From: JANLSO01 sp031362405
Lineage (GTDB): Bacteria; Actinomycetota; Thermoleophilia; Miltoncostaeales; Miltoncostaeaceae
Direction of reading: 5' to 3'
DNA: 32,109 bases
Assembly (NCBI GenBank): GCA_031362405.1
Contig: JANLSO010000075.1
Span: forward strand, 1-32,109
Under the pieces are notes generated by a model. It ran no database searches. It had not been told where the DNA came from and saw only the letters and a list, made by a program, of their open reading frames with translations. Positions 8,060 through 14,783 of this stretch are shown one piece after another. Both the position numbers and the translations under genes were made by a program. Positions within the stretch are counted from its first letter, which is position 1, and every line of letters begins with the position of its first letter.

Positions 8060-8791
8060 ATGGACAATCCCTCAAAGGACCGCGACCCTCAGGTTCCCCG
8101 TGAGATTTCCCGGTCGGATTTCCCTGTCGGCCGCGCCGCCTTTTTCGGGATGATCGCCGCGGGCATCGGTGCGATCGCCGTTGCTCCCTCCCTGTCCGGG
8201 AAGGTCAACCGGGCCGCGGCGCTGGCAGTGCCCGAATCGGTCAGCGACGCCGTCTCGGGTGGTGGCTGGAGGATCTACAACGTCGCGCCGCCGATGCCGA
8301 CCTTCTCCCCCGCGACGTACGCACTCGAGATCGGCGGCCTGGTCGAACGACCCACGACGCTCACCTGGCCCGAGGTGGCAGCGACGCCCGGCGACGAGCA
8401 GGTCTCCGACTTTCACTGCGTCACCGGTTGGTCGGTGTACGACGTCGCCTGGGAGGGGCTCCGGCCGAAGGCGATCGTCACCATGGTCAAACCCCGCCCG
8501 AACGCTCGATACGTCACGTTCTTCTCGCTGGAGGCGCCTTACGTCGACCAGATCACGCTCGACCAGTTTCTCCTCGACGATGTATTGCTCGCTCGCACCA
8601 TGGACGGCCGGCCGCTGAAGCGCGTGCACGGGTCACCGCTGCGGGTGATCATCCCGCAGATGTACGGCTACAAGGGCGTCAAGTGGCTCTCGGGCATCCG
8701 TTTCGACGCCGAACCCGGGCTCGGCTTCTGGGAGCAGCGTGGCTATGACGTCAACGCCTGGGTGGGCCGGTCCAACGGCATTGATGCCTGA
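8060..8791 (+). CDS. Sulfite-oxidase-fold molybdopterin enzyme, membrane-anchored (MsrP-like)
   Basis: A 243-residue protein with an N-terminal hydrophobic segment (about 27-45) and a SUOX-fold molybdopterin domain. The Mo-ligating cysteine is C120 in DFHCVTGWS; other family signatures are HGSPLRVIIPQMYGYKGVKW and GFWEQRGY near the C-terminus. The following gene encodes a cytochrome b-type membrane protein overlapping by 8 bp, the layout of periplasmic MsrPQ-type methionine sulfoxide reductases. The N-terminus reads PVGRAAFFGM where a Tat signal would normally have two arginines; only one is present, which is odd for a folded molybdoenzyme. The ATG at 8060 has no clear ribosome binding site and may be leaderless. 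The substrate cannot be read from sequence. Confidence 0.85.
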   Translation: MDNPSKDRDPQVPREISRSDFPVGRAAFFGMIAAGIGAIAVAPSLSGKVNRAAALAVPESVSDAVSGGGWRIYNVAPPMPTFSPATYALEIGGLVERPTTLTWPEVAATPGDEQVSDFHCVTGWSVYDVAWEGLRPKAIVTMVKPRPNARYVTFFSLEAPYVDQITLDQFLLDDVLLARTMDGRPLKRVHGSPLRVIIPQMYGYKGVKWLSGIRFDAEPGLGFWEQRGYDVNAWVGRSNGIDA

Positions 8792-9461
8792 GCCCGGGCA
8801 GAACGCACGAATCCACCGCTTCTCGGGCGCGGAACGGACGCTTCACTGGCTGCTGGCGGTGACGTTCTTCATCATGCTCGGGACCGGTCTGGCTCTTTTC
8901 GTGCCTCGTCTTGCGGACGTCATGGCCCGGCCCGTCGCGAAGGAATGGCACGTCAACGCCGCACTTGCCCTCGCCGCCGGGGTGGTCGCCCTCTTTGCCG
9001 CCCACTGGCACCGGCTGCGGGCCACGATGCGCGACCTCGATCGGTTCGACCGCGACGACGCCCGCTGGTTGTTCGGCTGGTCGCGCCTCTGGCGCCGCAC
9101 GCCGGCTCCCGCCCAAGGCCGATTCAACGCGGGGCAGAAGCTCAACTCGGCACTGATCGGCGGGCTGATGATGATCATGTTCATCACCGGCGGGCTCCTG
9201 CTTTTGGGCGAGCGCAATACGCGCTATCGCTTTGCCGGAACGGTGATCGTCCATAACTGGGTCACGTGGATCCTCATTGCTCTCGTCATCGGCCACCTCT
9301 ACATGGCGATGATCCACTCCCCCACGCGCCACGCCATGCGCGGAATCGTCGTCGGCGACGTCGATCGCGACTGGGCACGCCGGCACCACGAGAAGTGGGT
9401 CGATGCCGACACGGCCGAGCGGCCGGCGACGTCTACCCCGGAATCTGCGTTGCCGAAGTAG
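8784..9461 (+). CDS. Cytochrome b561/formate dehydrogenase gamma-like membrane protein
   Basis: A 225-residue protein with four or so membrane segments. Histidines in HRFSGAERTLHWLLAV, EWHVNAALALAAG, VIVHNWVTWI and IGHLYMAMIHS sit where b-haems are bound in the cytochrome b561/NarI-like superfamily. The ATG at 8784 overlaps the end of the molybdoenzyme gene; an in-frame start 15 codons upstream is less likely. Its probable task is to carry electrons from the quinone pool or cytoplasmic side to the extracytoplasmic molybdoenzyme, as MsrQ does for MsrP, although this protein looks more like the b561 branch than MsrQ itself. The last 30 residues are polar and poorly conserved. Confidence 0.82.
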   Translation: MPEPGQNARIHRFSGAERTLHWLLAVTFFIMLGTGLALFVPRLADVMARPVAKEWHVNAALALAAGVVALFAAHWHRLRATMRDLDRFDRDDARWLFGWSRLWRRTPAPAQGRFNAGQKLNSALIGGLMMIMFITGGLLLLGERNTRYRFAGTVIVHNWVTWILIALVIGHLYMAMIHSPTRHAMRGIVVGDVDRDWARRHHEKWVDADTAERPATSTPESALPK

Positions 9462-9557
9462 GCGTCACCCCAGCGACATCCGGCCGTCGTCACGAGACCG
9501 ACACACACCGTTGTTATACCCACACTGTCCGTTTGAACTGTGCCACGGAGGTGTGAT

Positions 9558-10184
9558 GTGAAGGGTCGTTCCTGGGTAACGCTCGCGGTGATCGGGGCGA
9601 TCGGTTTGGTCGTTGGCCTGAGTGTCGGCGCCGTCGCCTGGATGGGAGACGATCACAATTCAGGCTCCGGCATGTCATCGGGCAGCGGAATGGCCTCGGA
9701 CACCGACCACAACACGGGCTCGGGCATGACGATGGGTCCGATGGACGAGAAGCTGTTCCTCGAGCAGATGGTTCCCCATCATGAGTCGGCCGTTGAAATG
9801 GCGCAGATCGCGCTGGGGAAGACGAAGCGTCCCGAGGTCCGCGCTCTCGCGCAGGGCATCGTGAGCTCGCAGAAATCGGAGATCGCACAGATGACGGCGT
9901 GGCATCAGGAGTGGTTCGGCACGGCCCTCACGCGCAGGCCCATGGTTATGGGCTCGATGGACATGGGCGCCCTCGAGGCCGCCTCGGGAGAGGAGTTCGA
10001 CCGCATGTTCCTTGCGATGATGATTCCCCACCACGCAAGCGCGGTCGTCATGGCCGACTCGGTGAAGCTCGGAACGCCGCGGCCGGAGATGACGACGCTC
10101 GCCGATACCATCGTCTCGGCACAGTCCAAGGAGATCGGCCAGATGCAGAAGTGGCGCGAGAGCTGGTACCCGCCTCTCGGGTGA
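9558..10184 (+). CDS. DUF305 exported protein, two HH motifs
   Basis: A 208-residue protein with an N-terminal membrane/signal segment (about 6-29), then a Met/His/Gly/Ser-rich linker (30-62) and two DUF305 halves. Each half has a paired-histidine helix: MVPHHESAVEMA (H74, H75) and MIPHHASAVVMA (H158, H159). DUF305 is ferritin-like and often found beside copper and other metal-resistance genes; the Met-rich linker resembles copper-binding tails. The function is not established. GGAGG at 9547-9551 fixes the GTG at 9558 as the start. A second two-component system begins 34 bp downstream, so it may be co-transcribed and report on the same stress. Confidence 0.9.
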   Translation: MKGRSWVTLAVIGAIGLVVGLSVGAVAWMGDDHNSGSGMSSGSGMASDTDHNTGSGMTMGPMDEKLFLEQMVPHHESAVEMAQIALGKTKRPEVRALAQGIVSSQKSEIAQMTAWHQEWFGTALTRRPMVMGSMDMGALEAASGEEFDRMFLAMMIPHHASAVVMADSVKLGTPRPEMTTLADTIVSAQSKEIGQMQKWRESWYPPLG

Positions 10185-10198
10185 GGCGGGGCGCCGGA

Positions 10199-10242
10199 CA
10201 CCACGAGGATCGAGCGCGTTGAGCCGCTCGATCCTCGTGGTG
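10199..10242 (+). promoter_or_regulatory. Perfect 18-bp inverted repeat enclosing a start codon
   Basis: CACCACGAGGATCGAGCG (10199-10216) is exactly complementary to 10225-10242. The 8-nt loop (10217-10224) contains the TTG start of the downstream response regulator, and the only Shine-Dalgarno-like AGGA (10206-10209) is in the left arm. In RNA this would bury the ribosome binding site and the first codons. Confidence 0.8.
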
Positions 10243-10923
10243 GACGACGAGCCCGGGATCGTCGAGATCGCCTCCGGCTATCTGCGCGAGGGCGGCTTCG
10301 AGGTGCGCACCGCGACAACGGGTCAGATGGCGATCGACGCCGCCACGACCCAGATGCCTGACCTGATCGTCCTCGACCTGATGCTTCCCGATATCTCCGG
10401 GGAAGACGTCTGCACGGCGCTGCGGCGCCAATCAGCGGTGCCGATTCTCATGCTGACGGCCAAGTCCGCCGAGGCCGATCGACTGCGCGGTCTTGCGATC
10501 GGGGCCGACGACTACCTCGTCAAGCCCTTCTCCCCGCGCGAGCTTGTCGCACGCGTCCGGGCGATCCTACGGCGGGTCGGTGACATCGACACTCCCGTGG
10601 TTGACCTGCTCATCGTGGATGGTGGGCGACTCGAAGTCGATCTCGCGGCCCACGATGTCCGCATCGCGGGCGCGGACGTGCCCCTGACGGCGACAGAGTT
10701 TCGACTCCTCGCCGCCCTGTGCCGCCAGCCGAAGCGAGTGTTCTCGCGGTTCGAGCTGCTGCATGCCCTCCCGGGGCCGGACGTCGAGGGTTTCGAGCGC
10801 ACGGTCGACGTCCACATCATGCGGCTGCGCAAGAAGATGGACGAGGTCGTTCCGGGGTCGTCGAACTATGTGAAGACCGTTTACGGGGTCGGGTATCGGC
10901 TCGACGAGCCCGATCGCGCATGA
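10219..10923 (+). CDS. OmpR-family response regulator (second system)
   Basis: A 234-residue regulator. The receiver has D9/D10 and phospho-acceptor D53 (VLDLMLPD), then TAKS and KPFSPREL; a winged-helix output domain begins at about 135 and ends VKTVYGVGYRLDE. The start is a TTG lying in the loop of a perfect hairpin; no ATG or GTG fits the conserved N-terminus SILVVDDEPG. The stop overlaps the kinase ATG (ATGA). It follows the DUF305 gene closely, so ribosomes finishing that gene at 10184, 14 bp before the hairpin, could help open it. Target genes cannot be named; the DUF305 gene and nearby efflux genes are the obvious candidates. Confidence 0.93.
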   Translation: MSRSILVVDDEPGIVEIASGYLREGGFEVRTATTGQMAIDAATTQMPDLIVLDLMLPDISGEDVCTALRRQSAVPILMLTAKSAEADRLRGLAIGADDYLVKPFSPRELVARVRAILRRVGDIDTPVVDLLIVDGGRLEVDLAAHDVRIAGADVPLTATEFRLLAALCRQPKRVFSRFELLHALPGPDVEGFERTVDVHIMRLRKKMDEVVPGSSNYVKTVYGVGYRLDEPDRA

Positions 10924-12254
10924 AGGCGACGCGCCTTCGTACCCGGTTGGTCGCGGCGTTCGTCGCGACGGCCGTGTTGACGACCGTCGTGGCGGCGCTC
11001 CTGACCTCCTGGGGGCTGCATCGCAGCTTCGACGACTACCTCGACGGTCGCGCCGACGAGGCGGGCCGCAGCGCGCAGGTCGCCGCGCAGGGGTCGTACC
11101 TCGCCCAGGGGGCCAGATGGACGCCCGCAGGTGTCGCCCGGCTGTCGCAGGAGCTTGTTCTCACCGGCTACGACTTCCGGCTCATCGACGGCGGACGGGT
11201 CCTGATCGACACCATTGACGGCGAAAGCACGACGACGACGCCTGTACCCGTACGCGTGCTCCCGGTCGTCTCCGAAGGCGCACCGGTTGCGACACTCCAC
11301 CTGTTCGCACTCGACCGGCAGGGCAGCACCTCATCGGTCGACGCACTGCGTCGCGAGCTCGATCGCGGACACCTCATCGCCGCCGTGATCGCCGCGGCCG
11401 TGGCGATGCTCGCGGGCGTGATGGTCGCCAGTCGCCTTTCACGCCCTTTGGGGCAGCTCGCGGTCGCCGCGCGCGGCCTCGCCCAAGGAGGAAGCGTGCC
11501 CCCGTCGCTTCCGGGTGGGTCAGCCGAGATGCGCGAGCTGGCCGCGTCGTTCGACGGCCTCTCCCACGACCTCGAGCGCCAGCGAGGTGCCCGACAGCAG
11601 CTCGCCCAGGATCTCTCGCACGAACTGCGGACGCCGCTGGCGCTCTTGCAAGGCCGCATCGAGGCCATGCAGGACGGCATCGTGCCGTTCGACCGCGCGG
11701 GCCTTGGCCTGCTCCATACCGAGACCCTGCGACTCGGTCGGCTGGTCGGCCAGATCGAGCTGCTGGCCGAAGCCCATGCCCAGCCCGCGCCGCTTCGCCT
11801 GGAAATGGTTCCTTTGCAGGAGGTCGCCCGTGAGGTGCACGCCGCACTGGCACCCGCCTTCGAGATGCGGGGCATCGTCCTGGGACTCGAAGGCTCGGCG
11901 GTGTCGGCCTACGCCGACCGTGACGCCGTCAGGCAGATCGCGACGAACCTGCTGAGCAACGCCCTGAAGTACGCCCCTGAGAACATGCCGGTGCGACTGA
12001 CAACGGGTGCACGCGACGGGCTGGCCGAGGTGAGTGTGCGCGACAGCGGAACGCTACCGGTCGCGGATCGCGCCCAGGTCTTCGACCGTTTCTATCGTGG
12101 TGCGCCGGGGGGAGGAACCGGGGCCGGGCTCGGCCTCACGATCGCCCGGAGCCTCGCCGAGGCTCAAGGGGGAGGGCTCGGTGTGGATGCGGATGATTCC
12201 GGGCTGACCTTCACGCTCACCCTTCCGACAGGCCCTCCGAACTCCCGGGCATGA
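10920..12254 (+). CDS. Sensor histidine kinase (second system)
   Basis: A 444-residue kinase with TM1 at about 10-32, an extracytoplasmic segment to about 148, TM2 at about 152-172, then HAMP, H box DLSHELRTPLALL (H234), N box ATNLLSNALKYAPE and G box GAGLGLTIARSLAEAQGG. The ATG at 10920 overlaps the regulator stop, so an apparent 67-codon upstream extension of the frame is only an overlap with the regulator gene. The sensor region contains a threonine-rich patch (residues 104-107) but no evident metal ligands. The gene ends 5 bp from the convergent secreted-protein gene. Confidence 0.93.
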   Translation: MKATRLRTRLVAAFVATAVLTTVVAALLTSWGLHRSFDDYLDGRADEAGRSAQVAAQGSYLAQGARWTPAGVARLSQELVLTGYDFRLIDGGRVLIDTIDGESTTTTPVPVRVLPVVSEGAPVATLHLFALDRQGSTSSVDALRRELDRGHLIAAVIAAAVAMLAGVMVASRLSRPLGQLAVAARGLAQGGSVPPSLPGGSAEMRELAASFDGLSHDLERQRGARQQLAQDLSHELRTPLALLQGRIEAMQDGIVPFDRAGLGLLHTETLRLGRLVGQIELLAEAHAQPAPLRLEMVPLQEVAREVHAALAPAFEMRGIVLGLEGSAVSAYADRDAVRQIATNLLSNALKYAPENMPVRLTTGARDGLAEVSVRDSGTLPVADRAQVFDRFYRGAPGGGTGAGLGLTIARSLAEAQGGGLGVDADDSGLTFTLTLPTGPPNSRA

Positions 12255-12259
12255 CGCGC

Positions 12260-12775
12260 CTACGAGCCCGCGTCAGCCCCGTGGTCTGACGTCTGAGCCG
12301 CAAACCAGGCGTGAAGCGCCGCTACCAGAGAAGGCTCTTTCGACGCGTAGGCAAGTTCCGCGCCATCGGGAAGATCGCGGTATGAAACGCGTATCCGGCC
12401 AGCGCTCGCCCGCAGCTCGTCAATGCCGGGCATCCGCATCCCGTGGGTCGCCATCGGGTCCGAGAAATCGCCCCGCACGAACCTGTCGCGTTCCGCGCGC
12501 AGGTGTGAGCGGATCAGCGAGCGTTGAGCCGCGTCTGGGGGACTGCGCAGCACCACCCGCTGCGTGCCTCCGGTCGCGCTGTCGCGGAACTCGTGCCGCG
12601 TGCGGTCGAGAGAGAACGGCATCACATCGGCGCCGCGTTCCCGGACCCCTGCACGACGTTCGGCGTCGCCATGCCCTCCGTCATGACGGTCGACGAGTGC
12701 GAACCCGGTGACGGCGATCGCGCCAGTGGCCGCCACCGCTCCCGCCCAGATCAGCCAACGCTGACGGCGGTTCAT
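12260..12775 (-). CDS. Conserved secreted or membrane-anchored protein of unknown function
   Basis: A 171-residue protein with an N-terminal membrane/signal segment (about 8-28), a short His/Asp-rich linker, then a compact domain of about 115 residues containing MPFSLDRTRHEF, LIRSHLRAERDRFVRGDFSD, THGMRMPGIDELRAS and LHAWFAAQTSDHG. I recognise this as a recurring actinobacterial domain but know of no proven function. Its spaced histidines could bind a metal, which is inference. It overlaps the MarR gene by ATGA, so the two are co-translated and the regulator probably controls it. Confidence 0.75.
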   Translation of the reverse strand: MNRRQRWLIWAGAVAATGAIAVTGFALVDRHDGGHGDAERRAGVRERGADVMPFSLDRTRHEFRDSATGGTQRVVLRSPPDAAQRSLIRSHLRAERDRFVRGDFSDPMATHGMRMPGIDELRASAGRIRVSYRDLPDGAELAYASKEPSLVAALHAWFAAQTSDHGADAGS

Positions 12776-13236
12776 GACGACTCTCGAGCGGCATCGACGA
12801 GCAGGTTCATGGCGTCGAGCACCCGCTCGCGATCGTCATCCGGAAGCCGCGCAAGCAGCGCGTCAAAGCGGTTCGCGCGGCGTTCGGCGAGCACTCCAGC
12901 CATCTTCCACCCCTCCTCGGTCAATTCCAGAACCGTGCTTCGCGCATCACGCTCGCTGCGGGTGCGAACGATCCATCCCCGCTTCTCGAGCTGAGCGGTC
13001 AGTCGGCTCACGGTGCTCTTTTCGAGCCGCAGAGCCGCGGCGAGCCGGCTCGGCGTCGTTGCGCCCGACTCCGCGAGTTCGCTGAGCGCGTGGGCTTCCG
13101 ACACCGGCACGGGCATGCCGCACGGCGTGCGATCCGGATGATGCAGGCCGAACGCCCTGATGAAGCCGATGATCGCCGCGGGCAGCTCGGCGGACGCGAT
13201 CGCCAGACCGGTTGATGCGCTGTGCGGACTCGCCAT
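12772..13236 (-). CDS. MarR-family transcriptional regulator
   Basis: A 154-residue winged-helix protein. The recognition region is LAAALRLEKSTVSRLTAQLEKRGWI and the wing is TRSERDARSTVLELTEEG, both MarR hallmarks, with dimerisation helices at the ends. The N-terminal part has HHPDRTPCGMPVPVSEAHAL with C39 next to two histidines, a possible redox or metal sensing spot. The ATG at 13236 is preferred over a TTG five codons upstream. An inverted repeat TAGTT-N9-AACTA overlaps the start and suggests autoregulation. The next gene in the operon encodes the secreted protein of unknown function. Confidence 0.88.
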   Translation of the reverse strand: MASPHSASTGLAIASAELPAAIIGFIRAFGLHHPDRTPCGMPVPVSEAHALSELAESGATTPSRLAAALRLEKSTVSRLTAQLEKRGWIVRTRSERDARSTVLELTEEGWKMAGVLAERRANRFDALLARLPDDDRERVLDAMNLLVDAARESS

Positions 13237-13254
13237 AGTTCGACGATACAACTA
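13236..13254. promoter_or_regulatory. Candidate MarR operator
   Basis: TAGTT (13236-13240) and AACTA (13250-13254) form an inverted repeat with 9 bp between arms, overlapping the MarR start. The right arm lies in ATACAACTAA, a 10-mer also present in front of the ArsR gene at 17.4 kb. Confidence 0.4.
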
Positions 13255-13307
13255 AATATCCGCAGCGCAACCGCACCGTTTCGCGACCGACGCGGCCAGT
13301 GCGCCGC

Positions 13308-14180
13308 TCAGGCCAAGGCCGCCCGCGCGCTCCAGGTACGCCCGCCATCGTCCGACTCCATGAGCTTCCCCTCATGGGTCGCGACAAGCAGGCGGTTCGC
13401 ATCGGCCGCGCTGAACGCCGCGGGTGTTCCCCCGAGGTCGCCACGACGCGTCCAGGTGGCTCCGGCATCGGCGCTTGCGAACACCGCACCCTCGGCGGAC
13501 AGGCGGTAGAGCGCCCGCGCCGCCGGCCAGGCAAGGTAGCCCGCACGGTCACCGGCCGGTTTCCAGGTGGCGCCCGCGTCGGTCGAGCCGACGAGACCGA
13601 CGGGCGTCGATGCGATGAAGGTGCGGGAGCGCGACGGATGCATCACCAGGTCGACGAGCTCACCGGGCGGGTTGCGGCGCATCCATGACGCCCCCGCGTC
13701 ATCGCTCACGAGGATCTGGCTGCTCTGGGAATCGACGCCGGCGATGTTTCGGCCGTTCGCACGCAGGATGTGGAAATCCACCTCACCGAGCAGCGACACC
13801 GGATCCCACTTTTGGCCGGCGTCGACACTGGAGATCAGGCCGAGGAGCGATGGCAGGTCAGTGCGCAGGTCCGGATGTCCTGATCCGACGAACCGGTTGG
13901 GCCCGACGATCGTGAACCCCATCACGTCATGACGGAGGTCTCCCACACGCTGCGGGGCTGTCTCGCCCGCCGCCAGGCGGAAGAGACCGACGTGGGTTGC
14001 CAGCATCACCGCGTCATCGGCGGGGTCGACGCCAACGGCGTGGATGTGCGCGAGACCGCGGTCTCCCAATGAGGTGACAGGCCGGGCGGCCTCGCCGCCC
14101 GTGCCGTCCCCCCCGCAGCCGGAGGCAAGCCCCGCCGCAAGAACCAAAGCCGTGATCCACCCGGCGCCGCGCGACAGCAT
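13308..14180 (-). CDS. BNR/Asp-box lipoprotein (F510_1955-type glycosylhydrolase-like)
   Basis: A 290-residue lipoprotein. The signal peptide ends at lipobox LASGC (C22). The mature part is a beta-propeller-like chain with repeated Asp-box motifs S-x-D-x-G-x-x-W: SVDAGQKW, SDDAGASW, STDAGATW, SADAGATW and SDDGGRTW. The opening LAHIHAVGVDP and GFTIVGPNRFVGSGHPD match a family often annotated as F510_1955 glycosylhydrolase; hydrolase activity is not demonstrated to my knowledge, and the Asp boxes are structural. The ATG at 14180 places the lipobox correctly. It follows a small membrane protein gene by 19 bp. Confidence 0.82.
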   Translation of the reverse strand: MLSRGAGWITALVLAAGLASGCGGDGTGGEAARPVTSLGDRGLAHIHAVGVDPADDAVMLATHVGLFRLAAGETAPQRVGDLRHDVMGFTIVGPNRFVGSGHPDLRTDLPSLLGLISSVDAGQKWDPVSLLGEVDFHILRANGRNIAGVDSQSSQILVSDDAGASWMRRNPPGELVDLVMHPSRSRTFIASTPVGLVGSTDAGATWKPAGDRAGYLAWPAARALYRLSAEGAVFASADAGATWTRRGDLGGTPAAFSAADANRLLVATHEGKLMESDDGGRTWSARAALA

Positions 14181-14199
14181 CACTCTGCCGGTCGGGGCG

Positions 14200-14421
14200 C
14201 TACGCAGGGTCGCCGGCCGCAAGACCATCGACCGGCCCCGGGGGGTTCGCGAGCAGCCCACGCCAGCGCCACCCGATCGACACCACGAGCAGGACGACCG
14301 ACAGGCCAGCCATCCACGACTGCAGGGGTGCGAAGAACGAGAGCGCCCCCGAGGTGCCGAGTGCCAGCACAAGAACGGCGCGCGGCCACAGGATCGTCAC
14401 AGGGAGGGCCGAGATCGACAT
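14200..14421 (-). CDS. Small two-segment membrane protein
   Basis: A 73-residue protein from the ATG at 14421 with hydrophobic segments at about 12-28 and 35-52 separated by FFAPLQSW. The tail GWRWRGLLANPPGP is basic and probably cytoplasmic. There are no cysteines or conserved ligands and I do not recognise the family. It lies just upstream of the BNR lipoprotein gene on the same strand, suggesting a two-gene unit. The ribosome binding site is unclear, so a longer protein starting at 14490 is possible. Confidence 0.5.
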   Translation of the reverse strand: MSISALPVTILWPRAVLVLALGTSGALSFFAPLQSWMAGLSVVLLVVSIGWRWRGLLANPPGPVDGLAAGDPA

Positions 14422-14543
14422 ACCGTGAGGCTGACAGAGACGCGCCTTCGGACGCAAGCGGCGCGCGCAGACAATCCTCACGTGCGTCATCGATTCGTTA
14501 TACGAAGGGCGGGGAACCGTGCATTCGCGCGACGGGGTGGCCG

Positions 14544-14755
14544 CTACGACACCGACCCGGGTAACCGCAGGCGCGTCAACGAGAGCGCGTTCAGCGCGCG
14601 ATGATGTGATCCCGCCGTGGGTGACCGCGGGTGATCTCCGGGCGTAGGGTCAGGCCGACGGGCTCGAAGACGCCCGCCTCGATCGCGATGCCGACGAGCG
14701 CCGCGACGCGATTCGCGGTGGCCTGGTTATCGGCGGTCAGTATGACGGGCCGCCA
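14544..14755 (-). pseudogene. Heavy-metal P-type ATPase relic (C-terminal pieces)
   Basis: On the minus strand the sequence reads PVILTADNQATANRVAALVG, which closely resembles the P-domain hinge (MLTGDN-x-ATA...) of P1B-type ATPases. It runs directly into AAGVFEP-like IEAGVFEPVGLTLRPEI, a stretch normally more than 100 residues further on in the last membrane helices. After a frame change the typical C-terminus LNALSLTRLRLPG ends at the TAG at 14544-14546. So an internal piece is deleted, the frame is broken and everything upstream of the P-domain is missing. It is the remnant of a copper- or zinc-type exporter gene, now dead, lying just beyond the 3' end of the MMPL gene. Confidence 0.7.
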
Positions 14756-14783
14756 CCAGCCGGAGCGGCACAGGGCGCGATGT

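Noticed and set aside
10199..10242. Reading the hairpin as a terminator of the DUF305 gene
   Set aside because: No T-tract follows and the right arm is conserved coding sequence of the next gene; a regulatory role or template-switch scar fits better.
10719..10919. N-terminal extension of the second histidine kinase
   Set aside because: It lies inside the response-regulator gene in another frame; the ATGA start at 10920 begins the first membrane helix.
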